From DATGEO01 sp035310015 (GTDB taxonomy: Bacteria > Chloroflexota > Dormibacteria > Dormibacterales > Dormibacteraceae), in NCBI GenBank assembly GCA_035310015.1, contig DATGEO010000116.1:1-21527 (forward strand): DNA of 21,527 bases. The letters run 5' to 3'. The notes under the pieces were generated by a model. The model saw only the letters and a list, made by a program, of their open reading frames with translations. It made no database searches and was not told where the DNA came from. The translations under genes were made by a program, and so were the position numbers. Of this stretch, positions 14,700 through 21,527 are shown piece by piece. Each line of letters starts with the position of its first letter. Within the stretch, counting starts at the first letter, position 1.

Positions 14700-15470
14700 C
14701 TAGGTCGAAACCGGCACCGGCGCGCTGTGACGCTTCACGAAGTCCAGCATGCGCTGCCAGGCATCGTCGCTCGCCCCCTTCCACTCCGCGAAGAATTTGT
14801 CGAAGAAGCTGTGCGGGGCGCCCCGGTACACGTGCTGCTCGTAGTCGACGCCGGCATCGGTGAGCTTCCGCTTGAACTCCATCGCCTGTTCGGGCGTCGT
14901 GGCCCGGTCGCTGCCGGCGACCATGACCAGCAGCGGCGCGCGCATCTTCTCGATGAACGGCTCGCTTGGCGCCGGCCGCCCGTAGAAGCCGATGGCGCCG
15001 TCCAGGTCGGGCTGCAGGGCGGACTGGTTGTACGAGTTCGAGCCTCCGAAGCAGAAGCCGACGGTGAAGACCGCCTTCACGACGCCGCCGTCTTTCGACC
15101 TCAGGTATGCGATCGCGGCCGCGGTGTCGGCGGCGATGCCCTCCTGCGTCGTGGCCTGCAAGTGGGGCATGTACTCGAAGCTGTCGCTGCGGTCGCCGAT
15201 GCCGGCGGTGCGGCCGAAGTAGTCGATGGCGACCGAATCGATTCCCACCTCCGCGAACCGCTGTGCCAGCTCCCTGTAGAACTGATGCAGCCCGCGCACG
15301 TCGGGCAGCACCACCATGCCCGCGCCCGTCGGCTTCTCGGCCCGCGCGTAGTACGCCGCGAACTTGTTGCCGTCGGCTGCCGTGAGCGTGACCTCGCCGT
15401 GGTCGGCGGCGGCGCCGCTGATGGCGGGCAAGGGCGGCAGAGGCGGTCGCGCTTCGTCCGTGTAGCACAT
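14700..15470 (-). CDS. Dienelactone hydrolase family protein
   Basis: A 256-residue alpha/beta hydrolase. The triad is of dienelactone hydrolase type with a cysteine nucleophile: Cys140 in GFCFGGSN, Asp188 in VAGSDRATTPEQ and His220 in GAPHSFFD. The N-terminus MCYTDEARPPLPP is common in actinobacterial-type members. The true substrate may be a lactone or ester other than dienelactone; no aromatic-degradation genes are nearby. It starts 6 nt after the HIT gene stop and ends 36 nt before the regulator gene, so the three are likely cotranscribed. Confidence 0.9.
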   Translation of the reverse strand: MCYTDEARPPLPPLPAISGAAADHGEVTLTAADGNKFAAYYARAEKPTGAGMVVLPDVRGLHQFYRELAQRFAEVGIDSVAIDYFGRTAGIGDRSDSFEYMPHLQATTQEGIAADTAAAIAYLRSKDGGVVKAVFTVGFCFGGSNSYNQSALQPDLDGAIGFYGRPAPSEPFIEKMRAPLLVMVAGSDRATTPEQAMEFKRKLTDAGVDYEQHVYRGAPHSFFDKFFAEWKGASDDAWQRMLDFVKRHSAPVPVST

Positions 15471-15476
15471 GCTTTT

Positions 15477-15914
15477 CTAACCTCCGGTTCGGGAGTCCGC
15501 GGCCTCGGTGAATCCAAGAGCGCGCAGCTCGCGGCGGATCGACTCCGCAGCCGCGTCCATCATCTCGCGGTCCGGGTCTGGGTCCTGGTTGGCGAAATCC
15601 AGGTCGCGCATGTCCCGGATCGGCACCACGTGGATGTGCAGATGCGGAACCTCCAGGCCGGCGATCAGCATGCCGACGCGCGCCGGGTGAAATGCCGCCA
15701 TCTGCGCGCGGCCGATCATCTGCGCGGTGGAGGTGAGGTGGCTCAGCAGGGATGGATCGGCGTCGAGCCAGTGATCGATCTCTTCGCGGGGAACCACGAG
15801 CGCATGGCCCGGCCGCAGCGGCCGATTGGAAAGAAAGACGACGCACAGCTCGTCCCGCCAGACGAAGCGGGCCGGTAGTTCGGCCCTGATTATCCGGGTA
15901 AAGATGCTTGCCAC
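15477..15914 (-). CDS. HIT family nucleotide-binding protein
   Basis: A 145-residue histidine-triad protein, probably a purine nucleoside phosphoramidase or dinucleotide hydrolase. The active-site motif is HLHIHVVP (His91, His93, His95), with the nucleotide-binding LRPGHALVVPREE upstream. The start is a GTG (N-terminus MASIFTRIIRAELPA, typical of Hint-like proteins). It is the first gene of the minus-strand run and faces the ABC ATPase gene across about 44 bp. Confidence 0.9.
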   Translation of the reverse strand: MASIFTRIIRAELPARFVWRDELCVVFLSNRPLRPGHALVVPREEIDHWLDADPSLLSHLTSTAQMIGRAQMAAFHPARVGMLIAGLEVPHLHIHVVPIRDMRDLDFANQDPDPDREMMDAAAESIRRELRALGFTEAADSRTGG

Positions 15915-15958
15915 AGCACAAGCCTAAAGTCCGTACGCTCTCGAACGTGGCGGTGCCG

Positions 15959-16843
15959 ATGGTCGAGCTCGAAGACGTGACCAAGACCTTTGGCCCCGTG
16001 CGAGCGCTGGACGGCGTGAGCCTCCGGATCGAGACCGGAGAGGTGGTCGCCATGCTCGGTCCCAACGGCGCCGGCAAGACGACCTCCATCAGCATCATGC
16101 TCGGCACGCGCAAGCCGACCGCCGGGCACGCGCGCCTGTTCGGCCTCGACCCTCGCGACCTCAAGGCGCGCGGCCGCATCGGGGTGATGCTGCAGGAGTC
16201 AGGCGTGCCCGGAATGCTGCGGGTCAACGAGATCATCGACCTCTTCGCCTCGTACTACCCCTCGCCGCTGCAGGTCGCGGAGTCGATCAAGGTCGCGGGC
16301 CTGCAGGAGAAGGCGACGAGCCTGGTCAAAGACCTCTCCGGCGGACAGCGGCAGCGCCTTTACCTCGCGCTCGCGATCTGCGGCAATCCGGACGTGCTCT
16401 TCCTCGACGAGCCGACGGTCGGCATGGACGTCGATGGACGCCGCAACTTCCTTGCCGAGATCGGCGAGTTCGCGGCGAAGGGACGGACGGTCGTTCTGAC
16501 CACGCACTACCTCGAAGAGGCGGACCAGCTCGCGCGGCGGGTCATCGTCATCGATCACGGCAAGGTCATCGCCGACTCGACGCCGGCCGAGATCAAGGCG
16601 CGCGTCGCGGGCAAGCATGTCGTCTTCAGCACTACGAGACCGTTGACCGACGCGGACCTCGAAGGGCTGCCGCTGACCGGCCACCAGCTGAACAGCCACG
16701 CCGTGCGGCTCCTCACCAACGACCCCGAGACCGTCCTGCGCGAGCTGTTCCGGCGTGGCATCGAGCTCACGAACCTCGAAGTCGCGGGCGCCGACCTCGA
16801 AGAGGCGTTCGTCGCGATGACACACTCCGAGGCGCGAGCCTGA
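15959..16843 (+). CDS. ABC transporter ATP-binding protein
   Basis: A 294-residue ATPase subunit. Walker A is GPNGAGKT (residues 34-41), the Q-loop Gln is at 79, the signature LSGGQRQR at 126-133, Walker B VLFLDE at 146-151, and the switch histidine in TTHYLEEAD at 183. It belongs to the CcmA/drug-exporter type that pairs with ABC-2 permeases, and its last 80 residues form the usual C-terminal extension. The start is uncertain: GTG at 15947 and 15953 and a TTG at 15908 are in frame, but the conserved part begins VELEDVTKTFG. Its stop and the permease start overlap as TGATG. Confidence 0.92.
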   Translation: MVELEDVTKTFGPVRALDGVSLRIETGEVVAMLGPNGAGKTTSISIMLGTRKPTAGHARLFGLDPRDLKARGRIGVMLQESGVPGMLRVNEIIDLFASYYPSPLQVAESIKVAGLQEKATSLVKDLSGGQRQRLYLALAICGNPDVLFLDEPTVGMDVDGRRNFLAEIGEFAAKGRTVVLTTHYLEEADQLARRVIVIDHGKVIADSTPAEIKARVAGKHVVFSTTRPLTDADLEGLPLTGHQLNSHAVRLLTNDPETVLRELFRRGIELTNLEVAGADLEEAFVAMTHSEARA

Positions 16844-17643
16844 TGGCGGCCGCGACCGCGACACGCCGGCAGGTCGCACCGATCCTGCCGATGCTGCGCA
16901 AGCAGTCCTGGGCGGAATTCATCAAGCTCTTCCGCGTCCCGGCGTTCAGCACCACGAGCATCGTGCTGCCGTCGATGTTCTTCGCCTTCATCGGGCTCGG
17001 CCAGGCGAAGCAGTCGATGGGTCCAAACGTCACGTTCGGTCAGTACTTCCTCGCGTCGATGGCGCTCTACGGCGTGGCGAACGTCATGGTGCTCGGGTTC
17101 GGAATCTCGCTCGCCAACGAGCGCGGTCAGAAGCAGGACCTGCTGATGCAGTCGACACCTCTGCCTCCCATCGTGTTCTTCATCGCCAAGGCGCTGTCGG
17201 CCCTGGCGATCGCGTTCCTGGCTCTGGTCGTGCTGTCGGTTTTCGCCGCGGCGGTCGGCGGCGTCACGCTGACCGCGTCACAGTGGGTCACGCTCGGAGC
17301 CCGCTCGATGCTTTGCTCGATCCCGTTCATCGGCCTGGGCTTCGCGCTCGGCTACCTCGCCAGCCCCAACTCGGCGCCGGCGGTGACGAACCTGATCTAC
17401 CTGCCGACCGCCTTCGCGTCGGGGCTGTTCTTTCCCATGCACCTGCTGCCGCAGTTCCTGCGGAACATCGCCCCGTACCTGCCGCTGTATCGCGGAGCGC
17501 AGCTGGTGTGGGACTCGGTTGGCGCGCCGATCGCGGGCGGCGCGATCAGCGAGGACTGGATCTACATGGCGGGCTACACGGTGGCTTTCTTCGTCCTGGC
17601 GCTGTGGGCCTACCGGCGCGATCAGGGCCGCAAGTTCAACTGA
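16843..17643 (+). CDS. ABC-2 type permease
   Basis: A 266-residue integral membrane partner of the preceding ATPase. A cytoplasmic N-terminus of about 25 residues with a short amphipathic helix (EFIKLFRVPAF) is followed by six hydrophobic segments. The fourth to fifth region has the ABC-2 pattern (LIYLPTAFASGLFFPMHLLP, ending with the re-entrant loop and NIAPYLPLYRGAQL). Such pairs export drugs, lipids or peptides; nothing here shows which. It is translationally coupled to the ATPase gene by a one-base overlap. The 3' end overlaps the convergent kinase gene by 8 bp. Confidence 0.92.
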   Translation: MAAATATRRQVAPILPMLRKQSWAEFIKLFRVPAFSTTSIVLPSMFFAFIGLGQAKQSMGPNVTFGQYFLASMALYGVANVMVLGFGISLANERGQKQDLLMQSTPLPPIVFFIAKALSALAIAFLALVVLSVFAAAVGGVTLTASQWVTLGARSMLCSIPFIGLGFALGYLASPNSAPAVTNLIYLPTAFASGLFFPMHLLPQFLRNIAPYLPLYRGAQLVWDSVGAPIAGGAISEDWIYMAGYTVAFFVLALWAYRRDQGRKFN

Positions 17644-18586
17644 AGAATTCGTCCGCCAGGTAAGCCCCGAACGCGTCTCGATAACGCTCCGAGAACTCAT
17701 CGCGCGTGTAGGCATGCTCGGCCGTGCCGACCTGCTCGATGACGTATGTCGCGGCCAGGGACGCGACCCGGCCCGCCGCGGGAACGTCCAGCCCGCGCAG
17801 CAGCCCGGCCACCAGTCCCGCGCGATAGGCATCGCCGGCGCCCGTGGGGTCGACCACGCGGCGAGCAGGTGCCGGGGGGACCGCGGTGACTCCGTCGCGG
17901 CTGGCGATCCGCGAACCCTCGCGGCCCAGGGTGGTCACGACCATTCCGGCGAGATTCATCAGCGTGTCGTCGCCGCAGCCCATGCGCTGCTTGATCAGCT
18001 CGACCTCGTAGTCGTTGCCGATGAGGATCCACGCGCCCTCGCTCGCGGCTTCGAGCTCCTTCGCCTCCATCCGCGGAAGCTGGTGCGCCGGGTCGAACAC
18101 GAACGGCACGCCGCGCTCGCGGCATTCGGCGGTGAGCCGCATCATCGCGGCCGGGTCGTTCGGGCCGATCACGACCGCCCGCATCTCCGGCGGCGCGTCG
18201 TCGAGGCCCAGCATGGCCGCGCGCCGCATCGCGCCGCCGTAGTAGCCGGTGATCTGGTTGTCATCGAGATCGGTCGTGGTGAAGCCGGTCGCCGTGATCT
18301 CTCCGTCGATCAGCCGCAGCCCGCGGCAGTCGATGCCCCGGGCTTCGAGCCAGGCGCGGTACTCGGCGGCGTCTGCGCCCGCGGTCGCCAGCACAGCGGC
18401 GGGATAGCCGAGGAGCGAGAGGTTGTACGCGTAGTTGCCCGCGACTCCGCCCCGGCGCTTGTGCAGGTCGTCGACGAGGAAGCTGAGGTTCAGGATGTGC
18501 GTCTTGTCCGGGAGGATGTGCTCCCGGAAGCGCCCCTTGAAGTTGAGGATGTAGTCGTAGGCGATCGAGCCGGTGCAGACGACCAT
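17636..18586 (-). CDS. PfkB-family sugar/nucleoside kinase, adenosine kinase-like
   Basis: A 316-residue ribokinase-fold enzyme. The N-terminus (GSIAYDYILNFKGRF, SFLVDDL, RRGGVAGNYAYNLSLLG) closely follows the pattern I know from Mycobacterium tuberculosis adenosine kinase. The second PfkB signature, DPTGAGDAYRAGL, holds the catalytic base Asp252. The likely reaction is phosphorylation of adenosine to AMP with ATP (purine salvage); ribokinase or another sugar kinase is the alternative. It appears to stand alone, convergent with the ABC permease gene, and its upstream region carries the terminator of the next gene. Confidence 0.85.
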   Translation of the reverse strand: MVVCTGSIAYDYILNFKGRFREHILPDKTHILNLSFLVDDLHKRRGGVAGNYAYNLSLLGYPAAVLATAGADAAEYRAWLEARGIDCRGLRLIDGEITATGFTTTDLDDNQITGYYGGAMRRAAMLGLDDAPPEMRAVVIGPNDPAAMMRLTAECRERGVPFVFDPAHQLPRMEAKELEAASEGAWILIGNDYEVELIKQRMGCGDDTLMNLAGMVVTTLGREGSRIASRDGVTAVPPAPARRVVDPTGAGDAYRAGLVAGLLRGLDVPAAGRVASLAATYVIEQVGTAEHAYTRDEFSERYRDAFGAYLADEFFS

Positions 18587-18611
18587 TCGCAGGCGAAACC
18601 TACCAACAAAT

Positions 18612-18642
18612 GGAAAAGGGCGCCCCGAAGGGCGCCCTTTCC
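18612..18642 (-). terminator. Intrinsic terminator with UUCG tetraloop
   Basis: GGGCGCCC pairs with GGGCGCCC across a 4-nt loop; three A-T pairs extend the stem, then a bulged base and two more G-C pairs. On the minus strand the loop is TTCG closed by C-G, an exceptionally stable tetraloop, and TTTT follows the stem. It lies 13 bp after the stop of the basic-tailed protein gene and before the kinase start. Confidence 0.85.
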
Positions 18643-18654
18643 AGTGGCTCTGGG

Positions 18655-19176
18655 CTAGGCCGCGCGGCGGCCGCGGGTGCGGCGCGCCTTCGGCTGGGAG
18701 CGCCGGGACGCCCTCCGGGTCGCCGGTGCGGTCGAGCGCTGCGCCGCCAGCTCGCTCGCGTTCTCGAGCCGGTTGGCGACGCGGGCGACGGTCTTGAACG
18801 AGTGGTTGAAGAACTTCAGCGTCCGCTTCGACGCGTCGCCGAGCACGTCGGGCCGCTTGGCCTGCACCTTGAGCAGGCGAAGGCCCTTGATCGCGACCTT
18901 CTCCGGCATCAGCTCCTCGGTCACCCAGTCCGCCGTCTTGGTGGCGGTCTTGGTGATCATCTTGATGGCGTCCTTGGCGGGCGCGGTCGCGGACTCGATC
19001 TGGGTGTTCAGCCGGCGGTTGACCTTGCGCGCGGCGGGCGTGCCCTTGCGCTCCAGGTTCTTGACCTGCTTGCGAACGGTGCCGATCGGGTCGGCGGCCA
19101 TCTCCGCGGCGCTCTCGGCCGCGCCGAACGCGACCTCTTCCACGGTGTCGGTGATCTCCTTGACGTCAGTGCTCAT
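18655..19176 (-). CDS. Basic-tailed alanine/lysine-rich protein, unknown (histone H1-like tail)
   Basis: A 173-residue protein that I do not recognise. It has no signal peptide, no membrane helix and no cysteine. Residues 1-60 are acidic then mixed (MSTDVKEITDTVEEVAFGAA), residues about 60-140 are helical and Lys/Ala rich, and the last 28 residues are packed with Arg, Lys, Ser, Ala and Pro (TRRASRRSQPKARRTRGRRA). This resembles the nucleic-acid-binding tails of bacterial histone H1-like proteins; phasin-like or heparin-binding proteins are alternatives. GAGGAGA, 4 nt before the ATG, is among the best ribosome binding sites in the window. It has its own strong promoter and a strong terminator, so it is probably abundant and separately controlled. 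Confidence 0.75.
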   Translation of the reverse strand: MSTDVKEITDTVEEVAFGAAESAAEMAADPIGTVRKQVKNLERKGTPAARKVNRRLNTQIESATAPAKDAIKMITKTATKTADWVTEELMPEKVAIKGLRLLKVQAKRPDVLGDASKRTLKFFNHSFKTVARVANRLENASELAAQRSTAPATRRASRRSQPKARRTRGRRAA

Positions 19177-19180
19177 GGTC

Positions 19181-19187
19181 TCTCCTC
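19181..19187 (-). promoter_or_regulatory. Ribosome binding site of the basic-tailed protein gene
   Basis: GAGGAGA on the minus strand, with the GGAG core 5 nt from the ATG at 19176. It supports the start and suggests high expression. Confidence 0.65.
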
Positions 19188-19209
19188 AGTGACTCTTTTT
19201 TTCAGGTGT

Positions 19210-19243
19210 CTTGACGCAATGCATCATAACGCATCGCGTCAAG
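19210..19243. promoter_or_regulatory. Inverted repeat, candidate operator over the -10 box
   Basis: Two 13-bp arms (CTTGACGCAATGC at 19210-19222 and its near-complement at 19231-19243; 12 of 13 positions match) flank an 8-nt centre that contains the -10 hexamer. A further copy of the arm start, CTTGACACGA, lies directly beside it at 19244-19253 in tandem with CTTGACGCGA (9 of 10 identical). No T-tract follows on either strand, so a terminator role is unlikely. Confidence 0.6.
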
Positions 19244-19252
19244 TCGTGTCAA
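19223..19252 (-). promoter_or_regulatory. Sigma70-type promoter of the basic-tailed protein gene
   Basis: On the minus strand TTGACA (19247-19252, full -35 consensus) is followed by an 18-nt spacer and TATGAT (19223-19228, 5 of 6 to the -10 consensus). Transcription would start near 19216, giving a leader of about 40 nt before the ATG. The -35 lies within the last codons of the upstream 107-residue gene. Confidence 0.7.
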
Positions 19253-19562
19253 GCGGGCCCTTGAGCCTGTCCATGAGCTCCGTCGCGAACTCCCCGAACA
19301 CGTCGTAGTGGGCGACCCGGCGGCGCTTCTCGGGCTGGATCCACTCCGGCCGGAGCCCGTGGCGCCGGCCCCACGCCTCGAGCCGAGGCCGCAGCCCGAT
19401 GACGTGCAGGAAGGGCTTCTCCCGCCTGAAGCCGCGAACCGTGGAGCCGTGGTAGGAGTCGAAGTTGCGGTGGACCGCGATCCCGCCGGCCTCGGCAAAG
19501 GCGATCGCCTCCTTGATCTGCCGGCGCTCGAAGTAGCGTTCCTCCAGCGGCGCTTCGGTCAT
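19239..19562 (-). CDS. Small protein coupled to the helicase-nuclease, unknown function
   Basis: A 107-residue soluble protein that I do not recognise. It is rich in Arg, Glu and aromatic residues, with no cysteine and no membrane segment. Visible blocks are RYFERRQIKEAIAFAEAGGI, HRNFDSYHGSTVRGFRREKP and LRPEWIQPEKRRRVAHYDVF. Conserved-looking His, Asp and Tyr residues could bind nucleic acid or metal, but this is guesswork. Its ATG overlaps the stop of the helicase-nuclease gene as ATGA, so the two are translationally coupled. Its last codons carry the -35 box of the next gene. Confidence 0.6.
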   Translation of the reverse strand: MTEAPLEERYFERRQIKEAIAFAEAGGIAVHRNFDSYHGSTVRGFRREKPFLHVIGLRPRLEAWGRRHGLRPEWIQPEKRRRVAHYDVFGEFATELMDRLKGPLDTT

Positions 19563-21527
19563 CTACGGTCTTTGCAAATGGGACGGTACGAGCACAGGTG
19601 GCATGGCCGGTTCGCGTGCTCCGGGCCGAGCCCGAAGTCACCGGCGCTCATCTTCCGCACGGCGGCTGCGACGTGGGCTTCGACCGCGGCGTCGTCCGGC
19701 TCGACGGCGATGAGCCTGCCCCGGCGCAGGTCGTAGAGGACGAGGCGCGGCGACGCACCGCCGGGGAGCAGCCCGCGGCGCGCCGCCATGCCGTACATGC
19801 GCAGCTGCAGCCGGTAGGCCTCGAGCAGCGCGTCGGGCAACTCGGCATTGGTCTTGTAGTCGATCAGGACCGTGCGCCCATCCACCTCGGCGACGCGGTC
19901 GACCAGGCCGCGAATCCTCGCCCCCGCAAGCGTGAGGTTGAACTCGACCTCGACGCCCAGCGTGCGGGCGCGCGCCAGCGGATCGGCGGCGTACGACTCG
20001 AGCATCGCACGGCCAATCTCGGGACCCGCGTAGGACGCCGCGATCTCGCCGCCCGTCGTGTGCCATGCCGCGAGCGTCGCGTGCACCGCCGAGCCCAGCT
20101 CTGCCGAGCCGGCGTTGCGGGCGGCGCGCGACTGCAGGTCGTCGGGCGGCGCGGGGACTCCCCAGACCGTGTGGAAGCGGTAGCGAACCGGGCACACCTC
20201 GAAGTCGTGGAGGTCGGAGAAGCTCAGATCGATCGGCGCGGGGCTCGGCCCGGCGTCGGCGGCCGGCCGCGGCCGCACGAGGGCATAGCGCTCCAGCACC
20301 TCCGCGACCACCGCGGGATCGGCGCGCGCGCCGCCGTTGGCGGCTTCGAGCGCAGGCAGCTCCAGCTGCTCGGCCTCGACCACGGACGCGGACTCGGGAT
20401 GGGCCAGCGCCCAGCTCAGGATCTCCGCGAAGTGGTCGTGGTCGCCGACCTCGACCTCGGCCGACGACTGTTCCTCACGCGTCGCGGTCACGTAAAGCGC
20501 GTCCTTGGCGCGAGTCAGCCCGACGTAGACGACGCGCCTCCGCTCGCCGATCGCCAGCGCCACCGCCGGCGCTCCGGGGGACGTCGCCTGGTAGCGCGGA
20601 TGCTTCTCGCCGCGCCAGCTCTTCATCACGAAGCCCAGCCCGTCCGGGTCGAAGAAAAGGCGCTCGCTGTCGCGCGGGCGCGGCGGCCGCAGGTTGACCA
20701 GGAACACGACGGGGAACTCCAGCCCCTTCGCCGAGTGGATCGTGAGGAGCGAGACCGCCTCGGTCGCCTCCACCCTCTCGAGCGCCTCGCCGACCGGCAG
20801 GTCGGCGTCGATCACCTGGTCGAGATGGCGCACGAAGTCGCCGATGCCGGCGAGCGTGAGGTCGCGCTCGAAGAAGGCCGCGAGCTGGAAGACCTTGCGC
20901 AGGTTCAGGAGCGCCCGCGGCGACCCGTCGCGCTGGGCTCGCAGCTCCGCCCAGCGCAGGTACCCTGACTCCTCGAGCAGGCGGTTGAGGATGTCGGCGA
21001 CCGTGAGCGCGTCGCGCATGCGGCCCAGGCGGTCCGTGATGTCGATGAGCTTCACGGCCTGCGCGGCGGCGCGGGCGTCGAGCTCGGGAAATCCCTCCCC
21101 GCGCGACTCCTCGAAACAGTCGCGCAGCCGCATGCCGCGACGCTCGAAGCGGCGGCTCGCCAGCTGGTAGAGAGAGCGATCGGTGACGCGCACGATCGGT
21201 CCCTGCAGCACGCGCACGATGGCGCCGTCGTCCATCGGGTTCTCGGTCAGCCGCAGCATGCCGAGCACGTCCTTTATCTCCTGGCGGTCGAAGAAGCCTG
21301 AGCCCCCGCTCGTCAGGTAGGGGATGCCCTGCCGGCGCAGCTCGTCCTCGAACTCTCGCGGGAGCATGCGCACCGAGTGGGAGAGGATCGCGATGTCCGA
21401 GAGCGGCCGGCCGGAGCGATGCAGGCGGCGGATGGTTTCCGCCACGGTGCGCGCTTCCCGGCGCGAGTCGGGCGCCATGACGACCGTGACCGGGTGGTCG
21501 CCCGGGCCGCGGGTGGCGACGAGCTCC
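19559..21527 (-). CDS. UvrD/RecB-like helicase with C-terminal Fe-S RecB-family nuclease, 5' end outside window
   Basis: The C-terminal 655 or so residues of a large DNA helicase-nuclease; the frame is open to the right edge, so the Walker A and B part is not visible. Helicase motif V (SLLTIHSAKGLEFPVVFLV, near 20700-20755) and motif VI (RRVVYVGLTRAKDAL, near 20500-20540) are intact. The nuclease has the RecB pattern: GSAVHATL, LVDRV, then IDYKT (the D-x-K active site) and a QLRMYGM helix. Four cysteines, one in FEVCPVRY (20192-20194) and three in CHLCSYRPIC near the C-terminus, match the AddB-type 4Fe-4S staple. The likely role is double-strand break end processing, as in AddAB or AdnAB. It ends with ATGA into the next gene. 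Confidence 0.9.
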   Translation of the reverse strand, partial: ELVATRGPGDHPVTVVMAPDSRREARTVAETIRRLHRSGRPLSDIAILSHSVRMLPREFEDELRRQGIPYLTSGGSGFFDRQEIKDVLGMLRLTENPMDDGAIVRVLQGPIVRVTDRSLYQLASRRFERRGMRLRDCFEESRGEGFPELDARAAAQAVKLIDITDRLGRMRDALTVADILNRLLEESGYLRWAELRAQRDGSPRALLNLRKVFQLAAFFERDLTLAGIGDFVRHLDQVIDADLPVGEALERVEATEAVSLLTIHSAKGLEFPVVFLVNLRPPRPRDSERLFFDPDGLGFVMKSWRGEKHPRYQATSPGAPAVALAIGERRRVVYVGLTRAKDALYVTATREEQSSAEVEVGDHDHFAEILSWALAHPESASVVEAEQLELPALEAANGGARADPAVVAEVLERYALVRPRPAADAGPSPAPIDLSFSDLHDFEVCPVRYRFHTVWGVPAPPDDLQSRAARNAGSAELGSAVHATLAAWHTTGGEIAASYAGPEIGRAMLESYAADPLARARTLGVEVEFNLTLAGARIRGLVDRVAEVDGRTVLIDYKTNAELPDALLEAYRLQLRMYGMAARRGLLPGGASPRLVLYDLRRGRLIAVEPDDAAVEAHVAAAVRKMSAGDFGLGPEHANRPCHLCSYRPICKDRR

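Noticed and set aside
19210..19243. Inverted repeat read as a terminator of the helicase-nuclease operon
   Set aside because: There is no T-run after it in the minus direction, and its centre coincides with a near-consensus -10 box, so an operator fits better.
1..21527. tRNA, rRNA, riboswitch, phage, toxin-antitoxin or defence island
   Set aside because: Gaps are few and short, none folds into an evident cloverleaf or known riboswitch by eye, and every larger gene belongs to a housekeeping, transport or repair family. The helicase-nuclease fits DNA repair better than a defence system.

Overview
The window is about 21.5 kb of high-GC, densely packed bacterial chromosome. It holds mostly housekeeping genes, and I see no phage, plasmid, transposase, CRISPR, rRNA or tRNA signature. 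The GC content, the frequent GTG/TTG starts, a PucR-type regulator next to type II fatty acid synthase genes, a fused AccD-AccA, an actinobacterial-like adenosine kinase and a bactofilin suggest a Terrabacteria lineage. A Chloroflexota/Dormibacterota-like soil bacterium or a deep-branching actinobacterium fits best. This placement is inference; no rRNA is present to test it.

Layout. (1) Bases 2-2745: the 3' part of a DHA2-type MFS exporter runs into a convergent, overlapping SAM methyltransferase, followed by a divergent bactofilin gene. (2) Bases 2796-15914: an unbroken run of fifteen minus-strand genes. In transcription order these are a HIT protein, a dienelactone hydrolase-like protein, a PucR-type regulator, fabF, acpP, fabH, fabD, fabG, a fused accD-accA, dtd, an EamA transporter, a PLP threonine/serine dehydratase-like enzyme, a CBS-pair/zinc-ribbon protein, a class I/II aminotransferase and a small single-pass membrane protein. 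From fabF to the CBS gene most junctions are 4-8 nt overlaps or gaps of 21 nt or less, which suggests one long transcript. (3) Bases 15959-17643: a divergent ABC exporter pair (ATPase and ABC-2 permease). (4) Bases 17636-18586: a convergent adenosine kinase-like PfkB kinase. (5) Bases 18612-19252: a self-contained unit with a near-consensus promoter, a palindromic operator candidate, a gene for a basic-tailed 173-residue protein and an intrinsic terminator with a UUCG loop. (6) Bases 19239-21527: a small unknown gene translationally coupled to the 3' part of a UvrD-like helicase/Fe-S RecB-type nuclease that runs off the window.

How the genes work together. The core is a nearly complete fatty acid initiation and elongation set: malonyl-CoA synthesis (AccDA), malonyl transfer (FabD), carrier (AcpP), condensation (FabH, FabF) and ketoreduction (FabG). 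FabZ, FabI and AccB/AccC are not present here. The PucR-type gene directly upstream, with two small palindromes in the gap before fabF, is a plausible lipid-responsive regulator like Streptomyces FasR. The downstream amino-acid genes (dtd, EamA, dehydratase, aminotransferase) look like a functionally separate tail on the same transcript.

The features most worth a second look are the repeat-derived, in-frame linker joining AccD to AccA, the regulator/palindrome arrangement before fabF, and the operator-embedded promoter of the 173-residue protein gene. I did not find a convincing new defence or mobile system.
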